NCBI GenBank assembly: GCA_019931105.1
Contig: JAIOUW010000001.1
Span: 1,116,001 to 1,180,000, forward strand
Reading direction: 5' to 3'
Length of the DNA stretch: 64,000 bases
Origin: Flavobacteriaceae bacterium NBU2977
GTDB lineage: Bacteria > Bacteroidota > Bacteroidia > Flavobacteriales > Flavobacteriaceae
Shown here: positions 54,306-63,112 of the stretch, in pieces
Layout of the letters: every line of letters starts with the position of its first letter
Position numbering within the stretch: position 1 is the stretch's first letter
Made by a program: the position numbers and the translations under genes
Notes under the pieces: model-generated
Seen by the model: the letters and a program-made list of their open reading frames with translations, nothing else
Databases searched by the model: none
What the model was told of the DNA's origin: nothing

Positions 54306-55508
54306 ATGAAAATTCTTCGATTGGCCCTTGGGCTATTTTTTCTCGTTTCTGCAAACCTATACGCTCAAGAAAAAAATGCACCGGCTTTTGGAAAAGGGCT
54401 GTTCAACTTGGTTGGAAAAGACAGTTCTTGGAGTATGAAAATCGGTACCCGTATGCAAATTTTGACCGTAGCCGATTGGTCGGAAGGTTCAGATGGCGGC
54501 ATGTCAAATCCACAACAGAACTTCTTGATCCGCAGGGCGCGTCTAAAATTTGACGGGTTTGCATATTCCCCAAAGCTTAAATACAAAATAGAGCTTGGAC
54601 TGTCAAACCGTGATATATCAGGTGGGTCAGAATTTACCCGAAATACGCCACGATATATTCTTGATGCTGTCGTGATGTGGAATTTCTACGAAAATTTCGA
54701 ACTATGGCTGGGCCAGACCAAATTACCCGGCAATATCGAACGGGTAATTTCATCTGGAAACCTTCAGCAGGTCGACCGTTCTTTAGTGAACAGTAGATTT
54801 AATATCGACCGTGATGTAGGTTTTCAATTAAGGCATCACACCCTTTTGGGCAAAAAATTCTTGATGCGCGAAAAACTGGCCTTTTCACAAGGTGAGGGAA
54901 GAAATGTAACCAATGGAAATCTTGGAGGGCACCAATATACGGCAAGGTTGGAATTTTTGCCGTTCGGTGAATTTGTTGGCAAAGGTGATTATAGTGGTAG
55001 TGACCATAAACGCGAAGAAACACCCAAAGTAATGTTCGCGTTCAATTATGATACCAACAAGAATGCGGTCAAAACAAGGAGCAACCTAGGTTCTTATATG
55101 ACCAACGATACGGGGTTTCACGAAACCGACATCAATACTTTTTTCTTTGACGGTATGTTCAAATACAGTGGTTTTTCATTTATGTGGGAATATGCCGACC
55201 GAACTGCGGACGACCCAATTGCAAAAAATTCAGATGGCACCGAGACCGGTGACATTGTCTGGGTCGGTAACGGTCTTAATCTACAAACCGGATATTTATT
55301 TAAGAACAATGTAGAAATATCGGGAAGATATACCAATATCGAACTCGACCAAATTACCGGAAGAAACCCTGAAACCCAATATACTCTTGGTCTATCAAAA
55401 TATATCGTCGGCCACAAACTAAAAGTACAGACAGATTTAAGTTACCTCAAGGTCGATAACGGTTCAGATGAGCTTATGTATCGACTTCAATTGGATGTTC
55501 ATTTTTAG
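54306..55508 (+). CDS. OprO/OprP-family phosphate-selective porin
   Basis: A 400-residue outer-membrane porin with a signal peptide (LFFLVSANLYAQ). WSMKIGTRMQILTVADW, QNFLIRRARLKFDGFAYSPKLKYKIELGLSNRD and FELWLGQTKLPGNIERVISSGNLQQVDRS are characteristic of the porin O/P family, and the chain ends in a barrel-type LQLDVHF. The protein would let phosphate or polyphosphate cross the outer membrane. It is controlled by the Pho-box-like array just upstream and is followed 70 bp later by a PiT transporter gene, so phosphate would pass from porin to inner-membrane carrier. The exact anion selectivity is not proved by sequence. Confidence 0.93.
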   Translation: MKILRLALGLFFLVSANLYAQEKNAPAFGKGLFNLVGKDSSWSMKIGTRMQILTVADWSEGSDGGMSNPQQNFLIRRARLKFDGFAYSPKLKYKIELGLSNRDISGGSEFTRNTPRYILDAVVMWNFYENFELWLGQTKLPGNIERVISSGNLQQVDRSLVNSRFNIDRDVGFQLRHHTLLGKKFLMREKLAFSQGEGRNVTNGNLGGHQYTARLEFLPFGEFVGKGDYSGSDHKREETPKVMFAFNYDTNKNAVKTRSNLGSYMTNDTGFHETDINTFFFDGMFKYSGFSFMWEYADRTADDPIAKNSDGTETGDIVWVGNGLNLQTGYLFKNNVEISGRYTNIELDQITGRNPETQYTLGLSKYIVGHKLKVQTDLSYLKVDNGSDELMYRLQLDVHF

Positions 55509-55578
55509 CATGATAACGATCATTTAAGTTGTAAATTGGTTTTTTCAAATTTGTACCCAGTACCAACCGAACTGAATT

Positions 55579-57846
55579 ATGGATAATATTTACTTTTTAA
55601 TGATCGTTGCCCTGGCCATCTTGGCCATTGCCGATTTAGTTGTGGGGGTCAGTAATGATGCCGTTAATTTCTTAAACTCTGCAATCGGCTCAAAGGCCAT
55701 CTCTTTTCGGTCAATGATGATCGTGGCAAGTCTCGGAATTTTTATTGGAGCCGTTTTTTCAAGCGGTTTAATGGAAGTCGCCCGAAAGGGCATATTCGTT
55801 CCCGGTGAGTTTTATTTTAGCGAGATCATGATCATCTTCATGGCGGTAATGATAACCGATATTCTGTTATTGGATTTTTTCAACACCCTGGGCATGCCAA
55901 CATCCACGACAGTATCGATTGTCTTTGAACTCTTGGGAGCAGCCGTCGCCATGGCATTGATCAAAATAGGTGCCGATAGCGGTTCGATATCTGAATTGTA
56001 TTCCTATATCAATACGGCTAAAGCAACAGAGATTATCCTTGGAATTCTCTTATCGGTCGTTGTGGCTTTTTCGGTAGGCGCGTTTGTACAATACGTTTCA
56101 AGGGCTTTATTATCATTTAATTTTGAAAGAAAATCGAAGTGGGCGGGTGCCATTTTTGGCGGCGTGGCGTTGGCCGCCATTACCTATTTTATTTTTATCA
56201 AAGGATTAAAGGGCACCGATTATTATACTGAGATCAAACCCCTGATCGAAGGTAAAACAGCCATGATAGTGACAATAAGCTTCATAATCTGGACTTTGCT
56301 GTCATATGTCTTAATAAAATTTCTCAAGAAAAACATTTACAAGCTTATTATCGCCGTAGGCACCTTTGCATTGGCCCTGGCCTTTGCAGGCAATGACCTC
56401 GTGAATTTTATCGGGGTGCCCATAGCCGCATGGCAGTCTTATGAAGCTTGGTTGGCCTCAGGTGTTCCGGCGAATGAATTTGCCATGGACGTTCTGGGAA
56501 GCAAGGTGCCGACCCCGACATTGTTTCTCTTGTTTGCCGGTTTGGTAATGGTGTTGACCCTTTGGTTTTCAAGCAAGGCGCGAAGAGTTGTAAAAACTTC
56601 AATAGACCTATCTAGTCAAGAAGAGACCCAAGAGCGCTTCGAGCCTAATTTCCTATCTCGAAATTTGGTCCGGTTTTCCATGCTGGTCTCAAAATATACA
56701 TCCACGGTAATTCCCGTTACAATCCAAGAAAAAATAGAAAAACAGTTCGAAAAACCAGTAATCGAATTACCAAAAGGAAAAATACATGAGCTGCCGGCAT
56801 TTGACATGGTGCGTGCCGCGGTAAACTTAATGGTCGCAAGTGTATTGATTTCTGTGGCAACATCCATGAAATTACCGTTGTCCACTACCTATGTCACTTT
56901 TATGGTCGCCATGGGTACCTCATTGGCCGACAGAGCTTGGGGCAGCGAAAGTGCCGTTTACAGGGTAGCCGGGGTTTTGAACGTAATCGGCGGTTGGTTC
57001 TTTACCGCTCTCAGTGCTTTCGTCGCTGCCGGAACAGTAGCCTATTTGATTCATTTGGGCGGCGGTACCATGATCGCGATGTTATTGTTACTGGCGGTTC
57101 TTCTATTGGTAAGAAACTATATTAGACACAATCAAAGGGCTAAAGTTGTCAAGGCCGAAGATAGTCTGAACAAATCAGAAAGCAGTTCGATACAAGGGGT
57201 AATCGAAGAGAGCGCCGATAACATTTCGAAAGCACTAAAACGGGTAAGTAAAATAAACAATAATACGATCAATGGCTTGATCAATCAAGATTTGGATTCG
57301 CTCAAAAAGGCCAAGTCAATGGTGGTTAAATTAGAAACCGAAATAGAGGAACTGCAAAATGATATCTTTTACTTTATTAAAGATCTAGATGATTCTTACT
57401 TGGGCGCCAGCAAGTTCTATATCGATGTAATCGGAAGTATTCAAGATGTTGCACAATCTTCTAGTCTTATTGCAAAGGTGAGCCATAAGCATGTAAACAA
57501 TAATCACAAGTCACTAAAGAAAAAACAGGCCGAAGAACTGTTGGCTATCAATGAAAAACTCATTCACCTATTTGACCAAATACGCGATGTTTTTGACACG
57601 AGAACCTTCGATAGAATAGTACCGCCAATTATGGAAGAAAAACAGTCTCTTTTGGACGAGGTAACCAATTCGATACAAAAACAGGTCGAACGCACACGAT
57701 TCGAAGAATCAAGTCCGAAAAACACCACTTTGTATTTCAGCATTCTTCTGGAGACAAAAGATTTGATCAAGGCCAATATGAATATTCTGAACTTGTATTA
57801 TGAAGAACATAACCGTTCAAAGGAAATTCTAAGGTCAAATGAATAG
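55579..57846 (+). CDS. PiT-family phosphate transporter with C-terminal PhoU-like domain, copy A
   Basis: A 755-residue protein. Residues 1-530 are a PiT (PHO4) transporter with both inverted signature repeats: GVSNDAVNFLNSAIGSKAIS near 24 and FAGNDLVNFIGVPIAAWQS near 270, and PLSTTYVTFMVAMGTSLADRAWG near 435. Residues 540-745 form a helical PhoU-like domain (AEDSLNKSESSSIQGVIEES; SHKHVNNNHKSLKKKQAEELLAI). It imports phosphate (or metal-phosphate) with protons or sodium. The PhoU part may sense phosphate or regulate transport. The sister gene lies 2 kb away. It follows oprP in the same direction, and converges on nptA. Confidence 0.95.
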   Translation: MDNIYFLMIVALAILAIADLVVGVSNDAVNFLNSAIGSKAISFRSMMIVASLGIFIGAVFSSGLMEVARKGIFVPGEFYFSEIMIIFMAVMITDILLLDFFNTLGMPTSTTVSIVFELLGAAVAMALIKIGADSGSISELYSYINTAKATEIILGILLSVVVAFSVGAFVQYVSRALLSFNFERKSKWAGAIFGGVALAAITYFIFIKGLKGTDYYTEIKPLIEGKTAMIVTISFIIWTLLSYVLIKFLKKNIYKLIIAVGTFALALAFAGNDLVNFIGVPIAAWQSYEAWLASGVPANEFAMDVLGSKVPTPTLFLLFAGLVMVLTLWFSSKARRVVKTSIDLSSQEETQERFEPNFLSRNLVRFSMLVSKYTSTVIPVTIQEKIEKQFEKPVIELPKGKIHELPAFDMVRAAVNLMVASVLISVATSMKLPLSTTYVTFMVAMGTSLADRAWGSESAVYRVAGVLNVIGGWFFTALSAFVAAGTVAYLIHLGGGTMIAMLLLLAVLLLVRNYIRHNQRAKVVKAEDSLNKSESSSIQGVIEESADNISKALKRVSKINNNTINGLINQDLDSLKKAKSMVVKLETEIEELQNDIFYFIKDLDDSYLGASKFYIDVIGSIQDVAQSSSLIAKVSHKHVNNNHKSLKKKQAEELLAINEKLIHLFDQIRDVFDTRTFDRIVPPIMEEKQSLLDEVTNSIQKQVERTRFEESSPKNTTLYFSILLETKDLIKANMNILNLYYEEHNRSKEILRSNE

Positions 57847-57890
57847 ACCCTTACCTTGTTCAAATAGGGTAAGTTGTCAAACTTCATATA

Positions 57891-59636
57891 CTAATCACCG
57901 TTTTCAAGCAAAGAATCTTTGTCGCCATAAAGTAGTTCAGCCACAGAAATTAGATTCTTGATCGTCTCGTTCAAGTTATCCTTATCATTGACCAAAGAAG
58001 AGGCCATCTCTGGTGTGATCAAATTTTCGCTTATTAGTTTATTTATTGATCTTGTAGTCTGGTACTTTCCTTCTTTTGCCGCATGCCTTAGCTTCAGCAA
58101 TTTGGCATAGTGTTCTTCTTTACCATCTTTGGTCCTGAATAAATAGATAATTTGCAAAACCTTGGCCATCTTCTTCCGAAATTTATCATATTGCTTTGCC
58201 ATGTGCTTATTTTCCGAATTCTGATAATTTGAGACATTGATACTTATCTCTAAAACCGCCTTAATAATTTCGACCATCTTACGGTTTGCAATAATGATAT
58301 TTGTGATTTGGTCGTTCTGACTTTTGCCCATCTTTAAGGTGCTTTGGGCGGTTGTGGCATATCTTATTATTTCACCGTAAATAGTTTTGACCTTGTTGTA
58401 ATAAAGATTTCTAACATCGGTGCCAAAATCCTCTTGGGACTTTTTGATGATTTCCTTCGGCTTTAAGTCCGACTTTATATCTTCCCTATGAATGTTCAAT
58501 GCATGGGTCACTATTTCGAAAACCGCGTTCTCATAGAGGTATTTTGACTCTTTGAGAAGTGAAAAAATAACCGTCTCAGGATATTTTATAATCTCCTTGT
58601 TCAAATATTTGGGCTCATCGATCTCTTTTTTTACCTCTAATTTTGATGGCACTAATTTTTCTACGACTTTGGCAATAGGTGCAATGAACCAAACCAGAAT
58701 CAAAGTGTTTGTAATATTAAAAGTGGTGTGAAACAAAGATAAGGCGACCGGAATTGCGGCCGCACTGGCATATGGCGATTCCGCACCCGTTAATGATACC
58801 AGCCATTCTATAATTTTTAAGAACGGATAGAACAATACCAGAACCCAAATAACACCGATTATATTAAAAATCAAGTGGGCCCGTGCCGTGCGTTTCGCAT
58901 GAAAGTTGGCCACAATGGCCGCCAAGTTTGCCGTAATTGTAGTCCCGATGTTCTCCCCCAAAACCATTGCCGCAGCCAATGGAAACGGAATCCAACCTTG
59001 AGCCGTCATGATAAGGGTAAGTGCCATGGTGGCACTTGAGGATTGAATAATGACCGTCAATAGGGTGCCGATGAACAAAAACAATAAAACGGACCAAAAG
59101 CCCAAATCGGTATACCGTTTTAAAAATTCAAGAATTTCAGGATTTTGTCTTATATCGGGTACCGCATCTTTTAAAAATTGCAACCCGATAAACAAGACCG
59201 CAAAGCCGATGATAAAAGTGCCCCAATTCTTTAAATTTTGCTTTTTTGCAAATGTCAGCGCAAAGCCAAGACCTACCAAGGGCAGTGCAATAGTGCTCAT
59301 ACTCACTTTGAAGCCAAGTATTGTAATCAACCATGCCGTAATGGTAGTGCCGATATTGGCCCCCATGATAACGCTAATTGCCTCTGTAAGGGTCAACAAC
59401 GATGCATTCGAAAATCCAACTACCATTAAGGTGGTCGCAGACGAAGATTGAATAATCGATGTAATGAAAAATCCGGTGAATATACCAAATACCCTATTCG
59501 AGGTCATGGTGGCCAGAATTTTCCTCATCTTGTCACCGGCCAAACTCATTAAGGCATCGCTCATGACTTTCATTCCAAAGAGAAATAGCCCGAGCGAACC
59601 TAAAAGTTGAAGAATATCGTAGAAACCGTAATCCAA
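57891..59636 (-). CDS. Na/Pi cotransporter family protein with PhoU-like domain
   Basis: A 581-residue NptA/YjbB-type transporter: LLGSLGLFLFGMKVMSDALMSLAG, then inverted repeats with QSSSAT (in FFITSIIQSSSATTLMVVGF and LLTVIIQSSSATMALTLIM) and GANIGTT/GENIGTT. The C-terminal 230 residues are a PhoU-like helical domain (VTHALNIHREDIKSDLKPKEI; GKSQNDQITNIIIANRKMVEIIK). It moves phosphate with sodium; in some bacteria such proteins export phosphate. The only start that keeps the first helix is TTG at 59636, as an in-frame TAA lies seven codons upstream with no ATG. It sits between the two pit genes on the other strand. Confidence 0.93.
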   Translation of the reverse strand: MDYGFYDILQLLGSLGLFLFGMKVMSDALMSLAGDKMRKILATMTSNRVFGIFTGFFITSIIQSSSATTLMVVGFSNASLLTLTEAISVIMGANIGTTITAWLITILGFKVSMSTIALPLVGLGFALTFAKKQNLKNWGTFIIGFAVLFIGLQFLKDAVPDIRQNPEILEFLKRYTDLGFWSVLLFLFIGTLLTVIIQSSSATMALTLIMTAQGWIPFPLAAAMVLGENIGTTITANLAAIVANFHAKRTARAHLIFNIIGVIWVLVLFYPFLKIIEWLVSLTGAESPYASAAAIPVALSLFHTTFNITNTLILVWFIAPIAKVVEKLVPSKLEVKKEIDEPKYLNKEIIKYPETVIFSLLKESKYLYENAVFEIVTHALNIHREDIKSDLKPKEIIKKSQEDFGTDVRNLYYNKVKTIYGEIIRYATTAQSTLKMGKSQNDQITNIIIANRKMVEIIKAVLEISINVSNYQNSENKHMAKQYDKFRKKMAKVLQIIYLFRTKDGKEEHYAKLLKLRHAAKEGKYQTTRSINKLISENLITPEMASSLVNDKDNLNETIKNLISVAELLYGDKDSLLENGD

Positions 59637-59690
59637 ATCGACTATGATGAACTGTTACATTAAGGTAAATATAAGGTTAATTAATTGTAA
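59634..59690 (-). promoter_or_regulatory. Tandem Pho-box-like repeats before the Na/Pi gene
   Basis: On the minus strand four units run with perfect 11-bp phase: TTACAAT (59690-59684), TAACCTT (59679-59673), TTACCTT (59668-59662) and TAACAGT (59657-59651). TTTG follows at 59637-59634, after 13 bp, not 11 as in three other arrays, and it overlaps the TTG start codon, so the real -7 element and translation start need checking. Confidence 0.55.
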
Positions 59691-59843
59691 ATATTTGAAC
59701 AGTATATGATCGAGGCTCTTTTGAACAATGGCATTATTTAGCCCTTGATGGGCCTTAAATTTTGAAAAACCTCTTTTTATCAATTTCAAGCTCGTTCTAT
59801 TTCATTCCATTCCACAAAATGCCCGTTCAGAATCCTAAATTCA

Positions 59844-59876
59844 TAACGTTTTGGTTACATTGATTGAAAAGATTTG
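59844..59876 (+). promoter_or_regulatory. Pho-box-like repeat pair and -7 core before the second pit gene
   Basis: TAACGTT (59844) and TTACATT (59855) have the 7-4-7 layout. The second ends at 59861 and, after 11 bp, TTTG (59873-59876, within AAGATTTG) forms the -7 core; the ATG is 32 bp further. The geometry equals that of the TBDR and porin promoters. Confidence 0.55.
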
Positions 59877-59908
59877 AAGTAGGTTTGCATCCTTATTTCT
59901 AAGCAGTT

Positions 59909-62209
59909 ATGGATAATATTTACTTTTTGATGATTATTGCATTGGCCTTTTTGGCCATTGCCGATTTAGTCGTTGGCGTGAGCAATGATGCGGTCAACTT
60001 TTTAAACTCGGCGATTGGATCAAAAGCTATTTCATTCAAGACCATAATGATCGTGGCGAGTTTAGGAATAGCCCTAGGCGCCATTTTTTCAAGTGGCATG
60101 ATGGAGGTAGCCCGTAAGGGTATTTTCAATCCGGGGCAATTCATGTTCGATGAAATCATGTTCATATTCATGGCCGTGATGATTACGGATATTTTATTGT
60201 TGGACTTCTTCAATACCGTAGGCATGCCGACATCTACCACCGTTTCGATTGTCTTTGAACTTTTGGGAGCTTCCGTCGCCATGGCCCTGATAAAAGTAGG
60301 GGCGGCCCATGGCAACCTTGGCGATGTCATAAATTACATCAATACTTCCAAAGCCACTGAAATCATTTTTGGTATTCTATTGTCAGTTGTGGTGGCATTT
60401 TCAATCGGAGCCTTGGTACAATGGGTATCAAGGCTATTATTATCATACAATTTCGAAAAAAAGGCAAATTGGATAGGAGCCATTTTTGGTGGCGCGGCAC
60501 TTTCGGCAATTACTTATTTCATCTTAATGAAAGGTATTAAAGGTACCTCTTTTGCCAGCGAGAGTTTTGATCTTATAGGAGGCGTCACCATTAAAGATTT
60601 CTTAGAGACAAAGTGGGCTTCCATTATAGCATTAAATTTTGCGATATGGTCGTTACTTTCTTATATCTTAATCAATTTTGTGAAAATCAATATTTATAAG
60701 TTGATCATTGGGGTCGGCACATTTGCCCTGGCTTTGGCATTCGCCGGCAATGACTTGGTCAACTTTATTGGCGTGCCCATCGCGGCTTGGCAATCGTACG
60801 AAGCCTGGGAAGCTTCTGGAATAGCAGCCTCTGAGTTCAGCATGAGCGTATTATCTTCCAAAGTGCCAACTCCTACACTTTTACTTTTCATATCAGGAAT
60901 GGTCATGGTCATTACATTATGGCTATCAAAAAAGGCTCGCTATGTGGCCGATACCGAAATTAACCTGGCCAGGGAAGGCGAGGCCAAAGAACGTTTTCAA
61001 CCTAATTTTCTCTCAAGGGGCATCGTGCGCTTGGCCATGAGTATTTCACAGGTAACCTCATCACTTGTTCCAAAATCGATGCAAGAAAAAATCGATGCAC
61101 AATTCAAGAAACCCGTAATATCCTTGGCCCGTGATAAAACTTACGAAGTTCCTGCCTTCGATATGGTACGGGCCGCAGTCAACCTGATGGTTGCCGGCAT
61201 TTTGATCTCGATTGCAACATCATACAAATTGCCACTCTCCACGACCTATGTAACCTTTATGGTGGCTATGGGCACATCACTTGCTGACCGTGCATGGGGC
61301 GCCGAAAGTGCCGTATATCGTGTAGCGGGCGTGCTCAACGTAATCGGGGGTTGGTTCGGCACCGCAATTATAGCCTTCATTTCGGCAGGAACAATACTTG
61401 CACTCATAAGCTTTGGTAAAGGTGCGGCCATCGCTATCTTGTTGTTTTTTGCAATCCTGATCTTGGTAAGAAACTACATTGCCTATAACAGAAAATCAAA
61501 GGAAATAAGGGCTGAAGATTCCTTGAACAAGGCAGAAAGCAGTTCGATACAAGGTGTAATTATCGAAAGTGCCGAAAACATATCGAATGTCTTGAAAAGA
61601 ACCAATAAGATATATACGAATTCTATAAACGGACTCGCGAAACAGGATCTGGATCTGCTAAAAAAGAATAAAAAACAAGGGGCAAAACTTGCTTCGGAAA
61701 TCGAAGACCTGCGTGATCATCTATTCTATTTTATTAAAAACCTGGATGAAAACAGTGTTGGAGCCAGCAACTTTTATATTACCGTACTAGGATATTTGAC
61801 CGATATTAGCCAATCTTTGGAGTATATCGGAAAGGTGAGCCACAAGCACATCAACAACAATCACAAAAAATTAAAGTACAATCAAATAAAAGAGCTTAAG
61901 GAAATTGACAATACATTGGAGGAAATCTTCGATAAGACCAAAAAGGCGTTCGATGAACTTTCATTCGAGCAGGTCGGTTCCATAATAGACCGAAAACAAG
62001 AATTGTTCGCTCTTGTTTCGCAAAAAATTGAGAAACAGGTCGCTCGCACGCGAACCGAAGAGTCAAGTCCGAAGAACACCACATTATACTTTTCCTTACT
62101 CTTGGAGACTAAAGATCTGATTACGACTACTATGAATCTGCTAGAGCAGTATTACAGGGCGCATGACAGTTCAATATCACCTACCAAAATCGAAGAATCA
62201 GAAGAATAG
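59909..62209 (+). CDS. PiT-family phosphate transporter with C-terminal PhoU-like domain, copy B
   Basis: A 766-residue paralogue of the protein at 55579, nearly identical at the start (MDNIYFLMIIALAFLAIAD) and with the same signatures (GVSNDAVNFLNSAIGSKAIS, FAGNDLVNFIGVPIAAWQS, PLSTTYVTFMVAMGTSLADRAWG) and PhoU-like tail (SHKHINNNHKKLKYNQIKELKEI). Differences lie mainly in a loop near residue 215-235, slightly longer here, and in the tail. It imports phosphate. Unlike copy A it has its own Pho-box-like promoter and no porin gene before it, so the copies may be used under different conditions. The duplication is not recent, as many third positions differ. Confidence 0.95.
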   Translation: MDNIYFLMIIALAFLAIADLVVGVSNDAVNFLNSAIGSKAISFKTIMIVASLGIALGAIFSSGMMEVARKGIFNPGQFMFDEIMFIFMAVMITDILLLDFFNTVGMPTSTTVSIVFELLGASVAMALIKVGAAHGNLGDVINYINTSKATEIIFGILLSVVVAFSIGALVQWVSRLLLSYNFEKKANWIGAIFGGAALSAITYFILMKGIKGTSFASESFDLIGGVTIKDFLETKWASIIALNFAIWSLLSYILINFVKINIYKLIIGVGTFALALAFAGNDLVNFIGVPIAAWQSYEAWEASGIAASEFSMSVLSSKVPTPTLLLFISGMVMVITLWLSKKARYVADTEINLAREGEAKERFQPNFLSRGIVRLAMSISQVTSSLVPKSMQEKIDAQFKKPVISLARDKTYEVPAFDMVRAAVNLMVAGILISIATSYKLPLSTTYVTFMVAMGTSLADRAWGAESAVYRVAGVLNVIGGWFGTAIIAFISAGTILALISFGKGAAIAILLFFAILILVRNYIAYNRKSKEIRAEDSLNKAESSSIQGVIIESAENISNVLKRTNKIYTNSINGLAKQDLDLLKKNKKQGAKLASEIEDLRDHLFYFIKNLDENSVGASNFYITVLGYLTDISQSLEYIGKVSHKHINNNHKKLKYNQIKELKEIDNTLEEIFDKTKKAFDELSFEQVGSIIDRKQELFALVSQKIEKQVARTRTEESSPKNTTLYFSLLLETKDLITTTMNLLEQYYRAHDSSISPTKIEESEE

Positions 62210-62265
62210 AACGGTCGAACGATTCCCAAAAAATTAAGTACATTGTATTCATAAATAAAATAGAC

Positions 62266-62985
62266 ATGACGCCGTATTCTCTTTTTTTCTGTTTATTAAT
62301 GACGGTTTCGACGGGCATTGCACAAGAAATTACAGGAGAACAACTTTTGAACAAGGCCATAGAATATCATGATCCGAACGGTAATTGGGGCTCTTTTCAG
62401 GGCACTTTACAGGTAACCATGACCACCCCCGATGAAAAACAAAGAATAAGTGATATTGAAATAGATCTGCCGGGGCAAATATTTCAATTGGAGTTCGATC
62501 AAGAAGGCGATAGAATTTCTCAGCGCGTCGAAAAGGGTAAATGTTTATTGGCCTTGAACGGAAGCAGTTCAATCTCGAACGAGGCTGTCGAAAAGCATAG
62601 ATTGACCTGTGAAAGGGCCAAGCTTATGAAAGACTATTACACTTATCTCTATGGCCTTCCGATGAAACTAAAAAACCCTGGCACCATGATTTCACCAAAA
62701 GTCGAACGTAAAGAATTCAAGGGAAAAGAATATTTGGTATTAAAGGCAAGTTACGACGAAACCATAGGAAAAGACACCTGGTATTTTTACTTTGACCCAA
62801 AAACATATGCCATGGAGGTCTATCAATTCTTTCATGACGAGGCCAAGAATGATGGTGAATATATTTTGCTGAGCGACGAAGAAAATGCCTCCGGAATCAA
62901 AATGCCCAAAACAAGGGCCTGGTATTATAACAAAGACGACAAATACCTGGGTACCGATGTTTTGACCAAGACCTCTTCACTGTAA
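62266..62985 (+). CDS. DUF6503-family secreted protein
   Basis: A 239-residue protein with a signal peptide (FFCLLMTVSTGIAQ). ITGEQLLNKAIEYHDPNGNWGSFQGTLQVTM at the start of the mature part, LMKDYYTYLYGLPMKLKNPGT in the middle and a beta-rich second half (KDTWYFYFDPKTYAMEVYQFFHDEA) match the DUF6503 family of Bacteroidota, which resembles LolA/outer-membrane lipoprotein-sorting folds. Function unknown. It lies 56 bp after the second pit gene and may share its transcript. Confidence 0.83.
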   Translation: MTPYSLFFCLLMTVSTGIAQEITGEQLLNKAIEYHDPNGNWGSFQGTLQVTMTTPDEKQRISDIEIDLPGQIFQLEFDQEGDRISQRVEKGKCLLALNGSSSISNEAVEKHRLTCERAKLMKDYYTYLYGLPMKLKNPGTMISPKVERKEFKGKEYLVLKASYDETIGKDTWYFYFDPKTYAMEVYQFFHDEAKNDGEYILLSDEENASGIKMPKTRAWYYNKDDKYLGTDVLTKTSSL

Positions 62986-63112
62986 CCATGTAACCATTCA
63001 AAACCATCCTTTTCGATAAAAGGTAAGGCCGTTCATCGAAGAATTATATCAATTTACGCAATCGGCACGTTAGCTATAGGATAACACAACTCTTATCCCT
63101 TATATAGCCTAT

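Noticed and set aside
55514-55531. TAACGAT-N4-TAAGTTG before the first pit gene, resembling a Pho half-site pair
   Set aside because: Both units are degenerate and the nearest TTTG is 18 bp away, not 11; the gene is more likely read through from oprP.
57850-57873. CTTACC/GGTAAG hairpin between the converging pit and Na/Pi genes
   Set aside because: Only six pairs, large loop and no T run; a terminator is expected here, but this cannot be claimed.
63060-63112. TAACACA-N4-TTATCCC before the CAP lipoprotein gene
   Set aside because: The second unit does not fit the half-site pattern and no -7 core stands at the right distance.
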